From the NCBI GenBank assembly GCA_001460835.1, contig CYKH01000903.1:12149-76148 (forward strand): a DNA stretch of 64,000 bases, read 5' to 3'. The stretch's first letter is position 1. Every line of letters starts with the position of its first letter. The notes under the pieces were generated by a model. The model was not told the DNA's origin, did no database searches, and was given only the letters and a program-made list of their open reading frames with translations. Both the position numbers and the translations under genes were made by a program. The stretch comes from Bodo saltans (lineage: Eukaryota; Euglenozoa; Kinetoplastea; Eubodonida; Bodonidae). Positions 39,214-47,891 of this stretch are shown one piece after another.

Positions 39214-40900
39214 ATGTTAGGCAAGCACAGGCTTGCGCAGCGCAACAACGTGTGGCGCTTCACTGTGCTGCTTATTGTGTTCGTTGTAGGAGTGCTGGTT
39301 GGTGTTGTAGTGCTGTCTGACAACACTGAGTTTGTTATCGATTCACCAACGACACACCCACGAGTACCGACGGTTGCACCAAGCGTAGTAGTCGCACCGA
39401 CGAAGCGATCTACACAAACACTAGTGAGGCAACCATCATCCAACGCAACGGCAATGGAGGCGGCAGACCATGTTGATATTGCAGACGATGTCGACGACAT
39501 GAGTTGGCCCTTTGCGCCCGCCACACAGCTAGCCCACAGCACGTTGGGAGCGGGAACACGATACAGGTGTGTTTCAAGAGGGATGCAGCAGAAATGTTTA
39601 TTCGAAAATTTAGTCGTGAAGCGCAATACATTTTACGTGTATGATCCCTATTCCACCGGCTCCACCGCTCAAGGCGTTGCTCCACCGCTCAAGGCGTTGC
39701 TCCACCGCTCAAGGCGTTGCTCCACCGCTCAAGGCGTTGCTCCACCGCTCAAGGCGTTGCATGTTCGAAAATTTAGTCGTCAAGCGCAATACATTTTACG
39801 TGTATGATCCCTATTCCACCGCTCAAGGCGTTGCAGGTAGATTCTCGTCGCTACTGCCAGTGAAGGCAGGGGGCTTCCCAAATCCGTTGTACCCCCCAGA
39901 TGGTCAGGTCGGGCCCCTCATACAGAACCATAAGTACCGTGGCCATCCAGTTGGCAAACTCACAGGTCTAAGCGACGCATCGCCACCTTGCACACGGGTG
40001 ATAGCACGGCCTACTATCTTTGTGTTTCGTATGAGCGGTCACTCCACGTATCATATGTGGGAGAACAACTTGGGGCCGTTCTACGCCACGTTGCTGGACA
40101 CCTTCGATCTAGAAACCTCTACCGAACAACTCGCGCTGAAGAACGAGTTGCTAGATCCAAAGAAGTTACTCGTATCATTCGTTGACAAAAAGCCAAGAAC
40201 TGGGCCAAAGGCGCCGAAGATTCTTGACAAGCTGCTTCGCCTGTTTAGTGATACACCAGTGCTGAACGCAAGTCGATTGACGGAACATACATGTTTCACA
40301 ACAGCAATCGTTGGTGTGAGCGCGAGCCGTTTTCCCCACCGTGCTCTGGTGCGGGAGGGGCAACGACGGCTTCTTGGGGCTGAGCAGTCGATTATTCTCC
40401 CCGAAGCGCCAAACATGATTTACGTAAGCCGAAACCACAAACGTATCACCAGGGGCCGGAAGATGATCAACGAAGCAGACGTGTACCCAGTGCTGAACCG
40501 TACAATGTTTGAGTTGGTCGGAAAGCCAGTTCATAAAGTGTTTATGGAGGAGCTCAGCTACAAAGAGCAGGTGCAGTTGGCCTCCACCACCCACCTCCTC
40601 TTCTCCCCCCACGGCGGCGGAGTGGCCAACTGCATATGGATGCCGCCTGGTGCTGTGGTCGTAGAGTTTGTTGCCCCTGTAGGGAAGACGCTGCCGGGGA
40701 TGTATCACACCATGTGCGGAAACTCAGGTGTGCAGCATTTCCATTTCCTCGCCGATGCAGATCCCAACGACGCCTCCATCAAAGACAATGCACGATTATT
40801 CAGCAACCTGATCATGCCTGTAGACAGGATGATAGAAAACGCAAAGAAGGGCCTCTCCAAATACCAAGCTGCACGCCTTCGTGCACAATCGAACTCTTAG
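39214..40900 (+). CDS. GT61-family glycosyltransferase-like type II membrane protein, frame broken by 163 bp duplication
   Basis: The N-terminal piece holds a signal anchor (VWRFTVLLIVFVVGVLVGVV) and a Thr/Pro-rich stem. The C-terminal piece (in another frame to 40900) holds the catalytic part, with the motif SPHGGGVANCIWMPPGAVVV typical of GT61/DUF563 enzymes (HGAG..N..F.PPG). With the extra 163 bp at 39601-39834 discounted, the frame gives 507 aa. Family members include plant xylosyltransferases and EGF-domain O-GlcNAc transferase, which act in the Golgi or ER. The substrate here is unknown. The break sits in the stem, so the two halves look otherwise healthy. Confidence 0.75.
39601..39834. 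repeat. Compound tandem repeat: 5 x 20 bp plus flanking duplication
   Basis: Five exact 20 bp units (tccaccgctcaaggcgttgc) fill 39661-39760 and a sixth lies at 39815-39834. The segment starting ttcgaaaatttagtcgt at 39601 repeats from 39764 with one change, an offset of 163 bp. As 163 is not a multiple of three, the coding frame shifts. Confidence 0.95.
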
Positions 40901-40985
40901 AAGCCTTTGTAGGTTCATTGCATTTCTAAACTTTCTCGTACATTTGTGAACTTTTTTTCTTTTGTGTGTACTACTAATGCTCTGA

Positions 40986-41008
40986 CATTTTTTATTTTTG
41001 ACTCGCAG
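40986..41008 (+). promoter_or_regulatory. Likely spliced-leader acceptor
   Basis: The tract attttttatttttgactcgc ends with AG at 41007-41008, four bases before ATG 41013. An in-frame TTG at 40998 is thereby excluded. Confidence 0.65.
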
Positions 41009-41012
41009 ACGC

Positions 41013-41597
41013 ATGGTATCAAAGAAGAGTGGCAGGACATTTTCAGGGACGAATCTGCACGTCAAGGCAGTTGAGATCCCTGCTAGTGCGCACCAAAACT
41101 TCACCGACCGCACCTTAGCACTCATGCACTCAATTGACCGGGACGACAGCAACGAATTAAGCTGGATGAAGACGCTGCGTCCTGCGCGCAGCCTTATCCA
41201 TCCGGCGGAGGCATTTCTTCAGGGAATCAAGAAGCTTCGCCCTGCTCTTCACTTCAACACATTCGACGAATCTAAATTAGCCTCCCGTCGCTCGGCGAAG
41301 CGCTTGAAGGAAAAACGCGCGGCACTGAAGAGGAGAGATGAGAGAATGGCTCCCACTGCCGCGATGAAGGCTGTCAATCTGAAGAAAATTCCGCGTACAG
41401 GCGGCCGAGCGACGACAGAGGAGGTCAAGTTCCTTTCACGTGGTAAGGAAAATAAGCGTGCGCTTGATCACATTGCCGCCTTCCACAACAAAAAGTCGAA
41501 GCTGAAACAGACGGATGCTGCCATCATGGGTGCCAAGAAGGAGAGGAAGGCCAACGTGAAGAAGGTCAAGAAGGCCAAGATTGGGTCCAAGTTGTAG
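41013..41597 (+). CDS. Small basic, Lys/Arg-rich protein, possibly nucleolar
   Basis: The 194-aa protein has a moderately ordered N-terminal half (VEIPASAHQNFTDRTLAL, HPAEAFLQGIKKLRP) and a strongly basic C-terminus with KKARP-like clusters (RRSAKRLKEKRAALKRR, KKERKANVKKVKKAKIGSK). Such tails are common in ribosome-biogenesis factors and direct proteins to the nucleolus. I do not recognise the family, so the role is an inference from composition. Confidence 0.7.
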   Translation: MVSKKSGRTFSGTNLHVKAVEIPASAHQNFTDRTLALMHSIDRDDSNELSWMKTLRPARSLIHPAEAFLQGIKKLRPALHFNTFDESKLASRRSAKRLKEKRAALKRRDERMAPTAAMKAVNLKKIPRTGGRATTEEVKFLSRGKENKRALDHIAAFHNKKSKLKQTDAAIMGAKKERKANVKKVKKAKIGSKL

Positions 41598-41675
41598 CGA
41601 CCCACACGGTAAGTAATTTCGAGTAAGTTGAGATGCGTCCCTAATTGAGGGCTATCGGTCACGTGTACTTCAATT

Positions 41676-41713
41676 CATTGTGTTTCTTCATTTTCTTTTT
41701 GGTTTATGTGAAG
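41676..41713 (+). promoter_or_regulatory. Likely spliced-leader acceptor
   Basis: The tract tgtttcttcattttcttttt continues to atgtgaAG with AG at 41712-41713, four bases before ATG 41718. Confidence 0.55.
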
Positions 41714-41717
41714 AATC

Positions 41718-42776
41718 ATGCGCCGTATTCTGCAGCGCCACAGTAACCCGTTAGGGCGCTCGTCTTTACGTGATAAGTCCTACGTCCTCAAGTTCCTTCG
41801 AGGCCAACTTCCGTCAGACCTTAAAGACGTGAATGGAGTCATCGGTTGTTTGTATGGTGCACTTCCTGACGTAGATGAGTATGGCCAATTCGTGTGTCCC
41901 CCGGAGGCCATTGATCAATATCATCAGCTCGGATACATGAAACTTCCGAGACCGATTCTTGACGCACAACAGGTTGACAAATTAGCCGATGAGGTCAACG
42001 AGCTGGCGAACAACAAAGAACACCATCCCAAGACAGAGATTTTATACGCGACAAGTCTAGCGGATCTCACTGGTGGTCCTCTTTTCTTTTGCCAGGGACA
42101 GTGGAGAGCGTGCTGGGGGATGCACGACCTTGTCTACTTGCCTCACTTGACCGTTGCGGCATCTCAAATCTTGGGGAATTCACTGATTCGTCTATGGTAT
42201 GACGAAGCGTTCATGAAGGAGGCCAGGAAGGGGCCATGCATCCCGTGGCAGCAGAACTTTGCCCGTTGGCAGCATACTCGCCCCATCAACCACGTCACCG
42301 TTATGGTTGCTTTGGACACGCTGAACAAAGATCGCGGCGCGCCATGTATTGTTCCTGGTAGCCATAGATGGAGAGAGGGGGATTTGCTCCCCTCAGTTCC
42401 CTACAATGCTCAGTTGGATGAAGCGCAGCAACTGAACACTATTTGGGATATTGTGGACGAGACGGAGCGTGAAGTGCTCATGGACACGCCCCCGGTGACT
42501 CTTGACCTCCGCAGAGGGGAGGCAGTGTTTATCCACCCCCTCACACTCTACGCCACGCACGCAAACAGGTCACTCGATGCCTCGAGATGCTGCTTCATCC
42601 ACTTTATTGGTGCCGGTACATGTGCAGCTCAAACAGGCCAACTACTTCCTCACACAACGAAGTTCCAAAGCGGCGCTGAAATTCAAGGGCCCTACTTCCC
42701 CACCGTCTTTGACCCCGCACTGACAGAGGACCTCGCAATGTTGCCGGGGACCGTTGGTTCCGCTGATGCACCGTGA
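41718..42776 (+). CDS. Phytanoyl-CoA dioxygenase-like protein with lost iron ligands
   Basis: The 352-aa protein follows the PhyH fold: a helical entry (YHQLGYMKLPRPILDAQQV), then the strand PWQQNFARWQ, MVALDTLNKDRGAPCIVPGS, and FIHPLTLYATHANRSL near the end. Aligned by eye with human PHYH, the Fe(II) ligands in WHQD become WQQN (Q178, N180) and the second His in LIHGSGQN becomes Tyr (Y278). The carbon-2-oxoglutarate fold is otherwise well conserved, including GSH after the fourth strand. Hydroxylation of phytanoyl-CoA by this protein is therefore unlikely. A non-catalytic role is inferred. The alternative is a PhyH branch with unusual ligands. Confidence 0.75.
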   Translation: MRRILQRHSNPLGRSSLRDKSYVLKFLRGQLPSDLKDVNGVIGCLYGALPDVDEYGQFVCPPEAIDQYHQLGYMKLPRPILDAQQVDKLADEVNELANNKEHHPKTEILYATSLADLTGGPLFFCQGQWRACWGMHDLVYLPHLTVAASQILGNSLIRLWYDEAFMKEARKGPCIPWQQNFARWQHTRPINHVTVMVALDTLNKDRGAPCIVPGSHRWREGDLLPSVPYNAQLDEAQQLNTIWDIVDETEREVLMDTPPVTLDLRRGEAVFIHPLTLYATHANRSLDASRCCFIHFIGAGTCAAQTGQLLPHTTKFQSGAEIQGPYFPTVFDPALTEDLAMLPGTVGSADAP

Positions 42777-42903
42777 TAGTTGAAAAAAAGCTTTCTTGAT
42801 TCTTTTCGATGACAGTTTTATGGAAGCGGCGCAATGTTCTTGCATTTTAGGTGCTCATTGAGATACTACATAAGGCAAAACATTTTTACATTAACGATCG
42901 ATT

Positions 42904-44118
42904 ATGCGCCGGGTACTTCGTGTTCGTTGTGCTTCCACTGCTTCCACTGCTGCTGCTACTCGCAGCTTCGTTCCCTCCGTGACGTTTGGTCTCAGTGAGG
43001 AACAATTGTCGTTCGTAGAGGCAGCGAAAAGTTTCTCTGAGTCCGTCTTGGCCCCAAATGCAGCAAAGTGGGATCGTGAGAAGATCTTCCCGGTGGAGGC
43101 CCTGCAAGAAGCCGCCAAGTTGGGGTTTGCTGGTATCTATGCCAACAGTGACAATGGAGGCTCGGGGCTGAGCCGCCTGGAGGCATCCCTCATCTTCGAA
43201 CAACTTGCCATGCACGATGCAAGCACCACTGCTTACCTTACAATCCACAACATGTGCGTTTGGATGATTGACAGTTTTGGCGCCGAGGATACCAAAAAGG
43301 AGATCCTCCCCGCACTGTGTTCGATGGAGAAGTTTGCGTCGTACTGCCTCACAGAGCCCTCTGCAGGAAGTGATGCTGCTAGCCTCCGCACGGTAGCAAA
43401 AGACTGTGGCGATCACTACGAAGTGACCGGAGGGAAGGCGTTTATTTCTGGTGGAGGAACCTCTCACGTGTATGTTGTCATGTGCCGAACTGGCGGTGAG
43501 GGTGCTAAGGGCATCACGTGCCTCGTCATCGATGGCGACCTTGCTGGCGTTTCCTTCGGCAAGAATGAGTCCAAGATGGGCTGGAATAGTCAACGCACAT
43601 CAACCGTGTCCTTTGACAGAGTCAAAGTTCCAAAACACCGTGTCATTGGAAAGGTAGGTGAGGGCTTCAAAATCGCAATGAAGGGGCTTGATGGAGGTCG
43701 TGTGAACATCGCAACTTGCTCGCTCGGTGCCGCGCACAAAGCAGTCGAATTAACGGCACGATATGCCAAGGAGCGGAAGCAGTTTGGTTCTGCGCTAAGT
43801 GAATTCCAGAACACTCAGTTCCGCTTAGCGGAGATGAGCAGCCGTGTCCACGGTAGCCGCCTGATTGTGCGTCAAGCAGCTGCGGCGATGGATAGCAAAG
43901 ACCCTAATGCCACGACATACTGCGCCATGGCGAAACTGAATGCCACCGAGGACTGTTTTCAAGTGGTTGATCAAGCGTTGCAGCTCCACGGAGGCTACGG
44001 CTACCTACAAGACTTCCCGTTGGAGCGGCATCTTCGTGACTTGCGTGTCCACCGCATCCTCGAGGGAACCAACGAAGTGATGCGCATGATTGTCTCTCGC
44101 TCGGTACTAAAAGAGTAA
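42904..44118 (+). CDS. ACAD8: Isobutyryl-CoA dehydrogenase (ACAD8-like)
   Basis: The 404-aa protein is an acyl-CoA dehydrogenase very close to human ACAD8 in order and wording: STTAYLTIHNMCVWMIDSFG, EKFASYCLTEPSAGSDAASL, VYVVMCRTGG, KMGWNSQ, GGRVNIATCSLGAAH, QALQLHGGYGYL and RILEGTNEVMR, whose Glu is the catalytic base. ACAD8 oxidises isobutyryl-CoA to methacrylyl-CoA in valine breakdown in the mitochondrial matrix, passing electrons to ETF. The leader MRRVLRVRCASTASTAAATR is a good mitochondrial import signal. All FAD and substrate segments look intact. Confidence 0.93.
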   Translation: MRRVLRVRCASTASTAAATRSFVPSVTFGLSEEQLSFVEAAKSFSESVLAPNAAKWDREKIFPVEALQEAAKLGFAGIYANSDNGGSGLSRLEASLIFEQLAMHDASTTAYLTIHNMCVWMIDSFGAEDTKKEILPALCSMEKFASYCLTEPSAGSDAASLRTVAKDCGDHYEVTGGKAFISGGGTSHVYVVMCRTGGEGAKGITCLVIDGDLAGVSFGKNESKMGWNSQRTSTVSFDRVKVPKHRVIGKVGEGFKIAMKGLDGGRVNIATCSLGAAHKAVELTARYAKERKQFGSALSEFQNTQFRLAEMSSRVHGSRLIVRQAAAAMDSKDPNATTYCAMAKLNATEDCFQVVDQALQLHGGYGYLQDFPLERHLRDLRVHRILEGTNEVMRMIVSRSVLKE

Positions 44119-44235
44119 TTCATTCCATTGTGAACCAATGTATTCCTGCCACACGTCAACGATGCGCACGCGTTGTTGAATAAGTGTTTCATTTTCATTT
44201 GACTCGTCCAAAAAGTTTCGCATATTGTAGTTAGC

Positions 44236-45018
44236 ATGGGAAAGCCTCGGCCTGTCGATGTCACGATAGATGCTGGAGTGCGACACTTGCAGCCACTGTT
44301 GATGTCCGCATTTGGAGCTGAGGACAGCACACCTACCATCGTAGTGGAGACCGTGGCGGTGGAGAACACAGTTGTCATTGCGCGTCACAGCGAAGGAGAT
44401 GACGAGGGCTGCTACGTGCATGTGCTCGTGTTTGAAGGGCATGAGCTGTTGCGTACGTTTGGTGATCAGAAGTGGCATCAGTTTGCCTTATTTCTCGAGG
44501 CATGTGATTCGCAATGGGGCCCACACGTCCATCGAATGTTGATGGTGAGTGGCACAACTAGCACTCATTCGAAACTCCTAGGTGCGGCTGCTATTGTGGC
44601 TATGCAGCATGTTCCGTGGTCCTGGTGTCCCACAGCTAACGCCCAAGAAGCCGCCGCAAGGATTTCGGCCATCTCAACGTACGTGTCGCGAGGAAATGAC
44701 ATCAAGGTGCGCGAGGATGGGTATTCCATGAGGAAGCAGCGCAAATGCGAGGGCACTGACTTCTTTGCACTGTATCGGTCAATGCTGTGCGAGATTCAAG
44801 GAATCACCTCGAGGCAAGTATCTAACGTGATGAGCGTTGCCCCAACCATAGATTGCCTCATGACATTGCTGGAGAATGAGGCGCCGGATTACCCCACACT
44901 TAGTCGCTGCAACGGTTACGGGGAGCATCGTGAAGTGGGGGTGGGAGTCGCCCGAATCATTGCCCGGGCCATGAACGCACCCCTTGGAGATGCCCACCGT
45001 TCAATTTTGACTGGATAG
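44236..45018 (+). CDS. Possible EME1-like (ERCC4/XPF-family) nuclease partner
   Basis: The 260-aa protein begins with a short strand-helix unit (PVDVTIDAGVRHLQPLLM) resembling the degenerate ERCC4 fold of EME1/MMS4, without the ERKxxxD nuclease motif. Near the C-terminus (about 176-212) FFALYRSMLCEIQGITSRQV precedes a helix-hairpin-helix-like stretch, as in MUS81-EME1 and XPF-ERCC1. EME1 is the non-catalytic partner that helps MUS81 cut branched DNA. The similarity is by eye and modest; an unrelated protein with an HhH motif is possible. Confidence 0.45.
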   Translation: MGKPRPVDVTIDAGVRHLQPLLMSAFGAEDSTPTIVVETVAVENTVVIARHSEGDDEGCYVHVLVFEGHELLRTFGDQKWHQFALFLEACDSQWGPHVHRMLMVSGTTSTHSKLLGAAAIVAMQHVPWSWCPTANAQEAAARISAISTYVSRGNDIKVREDGYSMRKQRKCEGTDFFALYRSMLCEIQGITSRQVSNVMSVAPTIDCLMTLLENEAPDYPTLSRCNGYGEHREVGVGVARIIARAMNAPLGDAHRSILTG

Positions 45019-45434
45019 AGATCAATTTTGGGCGACTGGCGACGCAGGCAAGTGACCTAAAGCCCGAGGGAGTGAAAGACGTTGTCACTCGCTTTTACGA
45101 CCACCGCCTGCCGCCTATCTATCATCGATCGCACTTGAGGTGAAGGTGGCTCGTGCACTCGAACGTTCGCAAACAACTGTTGAGGTAGTTGCTGCCATGC
45201 GGCGCGCTACCCCACAGACAAACATTGAGCCAAGTTCGTAGCATTTTCGAATGCTGCGAATGGCCACTCTCCCCCAGACAATCATTGCTGCTCTTACATG
45301 CTGGGCCTGCGGATGTGCGTCGAGTGCAGCCCGTTGATGGATATTAAAAGAACACAGTGCTTCTTTCTTTACATCTGTTACAAGGATCTCAGCCGGCATT
45401 GGAGCACATTTTTTGAAGTGGTGACGTTGGGTCG

Positions 45435-46051
45435 GTGAGCCGTTTTTTCGCCTTCATATTTCTTTCTTCAATGCTGGAAGACGCATTTCAGGATGTGCAC
45501 TACATTTTGAAATCCTTAATTTGTCGCTCATATCGCTTGCTTCGTCTTGTTGATTTCTGCGGCACTCTCTCTCACAGACAACGAATCCACACCTGTAGGC
45601 GATGCCTCGTGCCTCCTCGTCAATTCTTGCCTCCGGTTGCGCTTTTACGACCACCGCCTGCCGCCTCCCCCCCACTCCGTCAGACGCCCCACGGTTCTCT
45701 TCTCAGCCGCCCTCAACCGACTGAGTGATGAAATGAAGGTGAATTTTGGGCGATTGGTTGCCAACGTCAAGGCCGAGATGAAAGACCTTCGGAACCGCAT
45801 TAAGTCGGACATACAACAACGGGGGTCGATGAACGAACGAATCATGTATGCTTATTGTGTTGTGGGCTTTTTTGTTCTACGTTGCGGAGTTATCGTTCCG
45901 ACGTGAGATGAAGGTGGCTCGTGCACTTGAACATTCGCGATCAGATGGTGAGGTAGTTGCTGGTTGCGTGTCTGGCGACGTTTTTGCAGAGGTTTTTACT
46001 AAGAATGTGCAGCGCGCAGCCCGCCAGAAACGTATCGAGCGAAGTTCGTAG
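45435..46051 (+). pseudogene. Decayed copy of an unknown membrane-protein gene within the repeats
   Basis: In copies A and B, frames such as ISAALSLTDNESTPVGDASCLLV and ICAALLLKVSESTQVSDASC agree with each other, as do the tails VARALEHS...NVQRAARQKRIERSS in B and C. This suggests an ancestral protein with one or two hydrophobic stretches and a basic end. In copies A and B the frame is interrupted, and no copy gives a complete ORF with a plausible start. I take them as remnants of a host gene family; a non-coding satellite with chance ORFs is the alternative. Confidence 0.35.
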
Positions 46052-46253
46052 CATTTTTGAATGTTGCGGATGGCGACTCTGCCCAGAGACATTGCTGCTC
46101 TTACATGCTGTATGTGCGTCGAGTGCATCCCGTTGATGGATATTAAGAGAACGCAGTGCTTTTATCTTCTGTTTTTACACGTGTTGCGAGGCTCTCAGCC
46201 GGCATGGAGCACATCTTGGGTCAGCTCAAACGCAACGAGTAGTTTGTTTTAAG

Positions 46254-46870
46254 GTGGTGACGTTGGGTCGGAGGCGTTTTTTTCGCCTTCGTAATTCTTT
46301 CTTTAATGCTTGGAAGACACATTTCATGCTGTGCACTGCATTTTGGAATCCTTCTACTTTGGCTCTTATCGTTTTCTTGGTTTTGCTGATTTGTGCGGCA
46401 CTCTTACTGAAAGTCAGCGAATCCACACAAGTTAGCGATGCGTCGTGCCTCCTCGTCACTTCCATTTTTGCCTCCGGTTGCGCTTTTACGACCACCGCCT
46501 GCCGCCTCTCCACTCCATCGGACGATCCCACCGTGATGAAAGACCATCGAAGCGAGATGAAAGGCCTTTGACCCAGATAAATGCATTGAATGCCTAAGCA
46601 AAGGGCGAGATGACTTCGGAGCGAGACGAAAGACCTTTGGAACGAGGGGGTGTCGATGAACGAACGATTCATTCATCTTTATTGTATTGTGAGCTTTTTG
46701 TTGTTTTTGTCTGCGTCGCGGAGTTATCGTTCGGACGTGAGATGAAGGTGGCTCGTGCACTCGAACGTTCAAACAACAGTGAGGTGGTTGCTGGCGCCAT
46801 GTCTGGCGACGTTTTTACTGAGAATGTGCAGCGCGCAGCCCGCCAGAAACGTATCGAGCGAAGTTCGTAG
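46254..46870 (+). pseudogene. Second decayed copy of the same sequence
   Basis: The stretch FFNAWKTHFMLCTAFWNPST followed by LALIVFLVLLICAALLL gives a hydrophobic segment at 46300-46400, and the basic tail at 46744-46870 ends RAARQKRIERSS like copy B. The two parts are out of frame with one another, as in copy B. Function unknown. Confidence 0.35.
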
Positions 46871-47204
46871 CATTTTTGAATGTTGCGGATGGCGACTCTG
46901 CCCAGAGACATTGTTGCTCTAGCATATTGCTCCTGAGGATGCCTGAGGAAGTGCGTCGACTGCATCCTGTTCATGGGTATTAAAAGAACGCAGTGCTTTT
47001 TTCTGTCTGTGTTACAGCGATCTCAGTCGGCATGGAGCACATTTTACGGTGGACTACCTTTTTGTTGTTCGCTTGTTGATGAAGCGAGGATGTTTTCATC
47101 CCCCCAACCCAAGTTGCGACTAAGAATCTTGTGACACAGACTCTGCTCTTGTTGTTTGCTTGCCATAAGTAAAGGTTAGAATCTGGTTGGGAAAGGACGT
47201 GCTA

Positions 47205-47705
47205 ATGGATATCGCTGTTCCCGAAGACCTTCCAGTGCTCAGTGCCGAGGAGCAGCAACTCATCTCTTCCAAACCTCTGTACCTTGCGCCGGAGAAGAAA
47301 GACTTTGAAGCCTCCGCTAAAGCATACTTTGAAAAGCGCGATGTAGTTCCCATGCTCAACGCGCTCTTGACTGAAATCTATTTAGTTCAACCAGACGACC
47401 CAATCGATCACATGTTGAAGTTCTTGCTAAGACACGCCACCATGCGTGAGCTGCGTGAACACCAGGACGCTACCGCACAGACCCTTCACCACGTGGCCGA
47501 TCAAGCAGTCGCCTACTCTGCACGTTTCAAGCTCCCCCACCTGTTTGATGAATTGTTGACTGCTCTGTTGGCGGAGGCACCAGAGGACGTTGTGAGATTT
47601 TCCCTCACGTGGATTCGTTGGCACAAGAACGGGTTCATTGCTAGACATGTGCCGGAAGGGTATCGTGCATATCTTGCCGCCAAGGACAGTGCTGGCACTT
47701 CCTGA
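47205..47705 (+). CDS. Protein with two RIIa/DPY-30-like docking segments
   Basis: The 166-aa protein has a segment AYFEKRDVVPMLNALLTEIY with QPDDPIDHMLKFLL (about 42-80) and a second, FKLPHLFDELLTALLAEAPE with DVVRFSLTWI (about 108-145). Both fit the RIIa/DPY-30 helix-loop-helix, with the acidic P-x-D turn in the first. Such domains dimerise and bind amphipathic helices of A-kinase anchoring type proteins; in flagella they occur in radial spokes and adenylate kinases. Two in tandem in so small a protein suggest a dedicated adaptor. The first in-frame ATG after TTG is 47205. Confidence 0.65.
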   Translation: MDIAVPEDLPVLSAEEQQLISSKPLYLAPEKKDFEASAKAYFEKRDVVPMLNALLTEIYLVQPDDPIDHMLKFLLRHATMRELREHQDATAQTLHHVADQAVAYSARFKLPHLFDELLTALLAEAPEDVVRFSLTWIRWHKNGFIARHVPEGYRAYLAAKDSAGTS

Positions 47706-47891
47706 CACCACACGAACGTCTCGAGCGAGGAATTGTAGAGATCGCTTCCCACGAAAATACGAGATGTATGAGTTTGTTAATCATCGAATGATTGATTTGT
47801 TTTGTGTCGATGAATTGATGATTTGTGATTGACAACATACTCTCTATTGTTGATGATGAAATAATCAGAGTGCTCGCGCGAAGGTTGAATC

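Larger units (their letters stand above)
45091..47060. repeat. About 835 bp tandem repeat, 2.6 diverged copies
   Basis: Landmarks recur in the same order: gcttttacgaccaccgcctg at 45091, 45641 and 46482; gaaggtggctcgtgcac at 45142, 45910 and 46744; aagttcgtagcatttt near 45233, 46038 and 46862; gtggtgacgttgggtcgg near 45419 and 46255. Copy A lacks about 280 bp between the first two marks; copy C ends near 47055. Divergence is clear (about 10-15 percent by eye), so these copies are older than the other repeats in the window. Fragments of a common hydrophobic and basic peptide can be read in each, as described under the pseudogene entry. Confidence 0.85.

Noticed and set aside
45019-47204. Intact small membrane-protein genes in the repeat region
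   Set aside because: Frames shift between conserved parts in every copy; no complete ORF with a sensible start was found.
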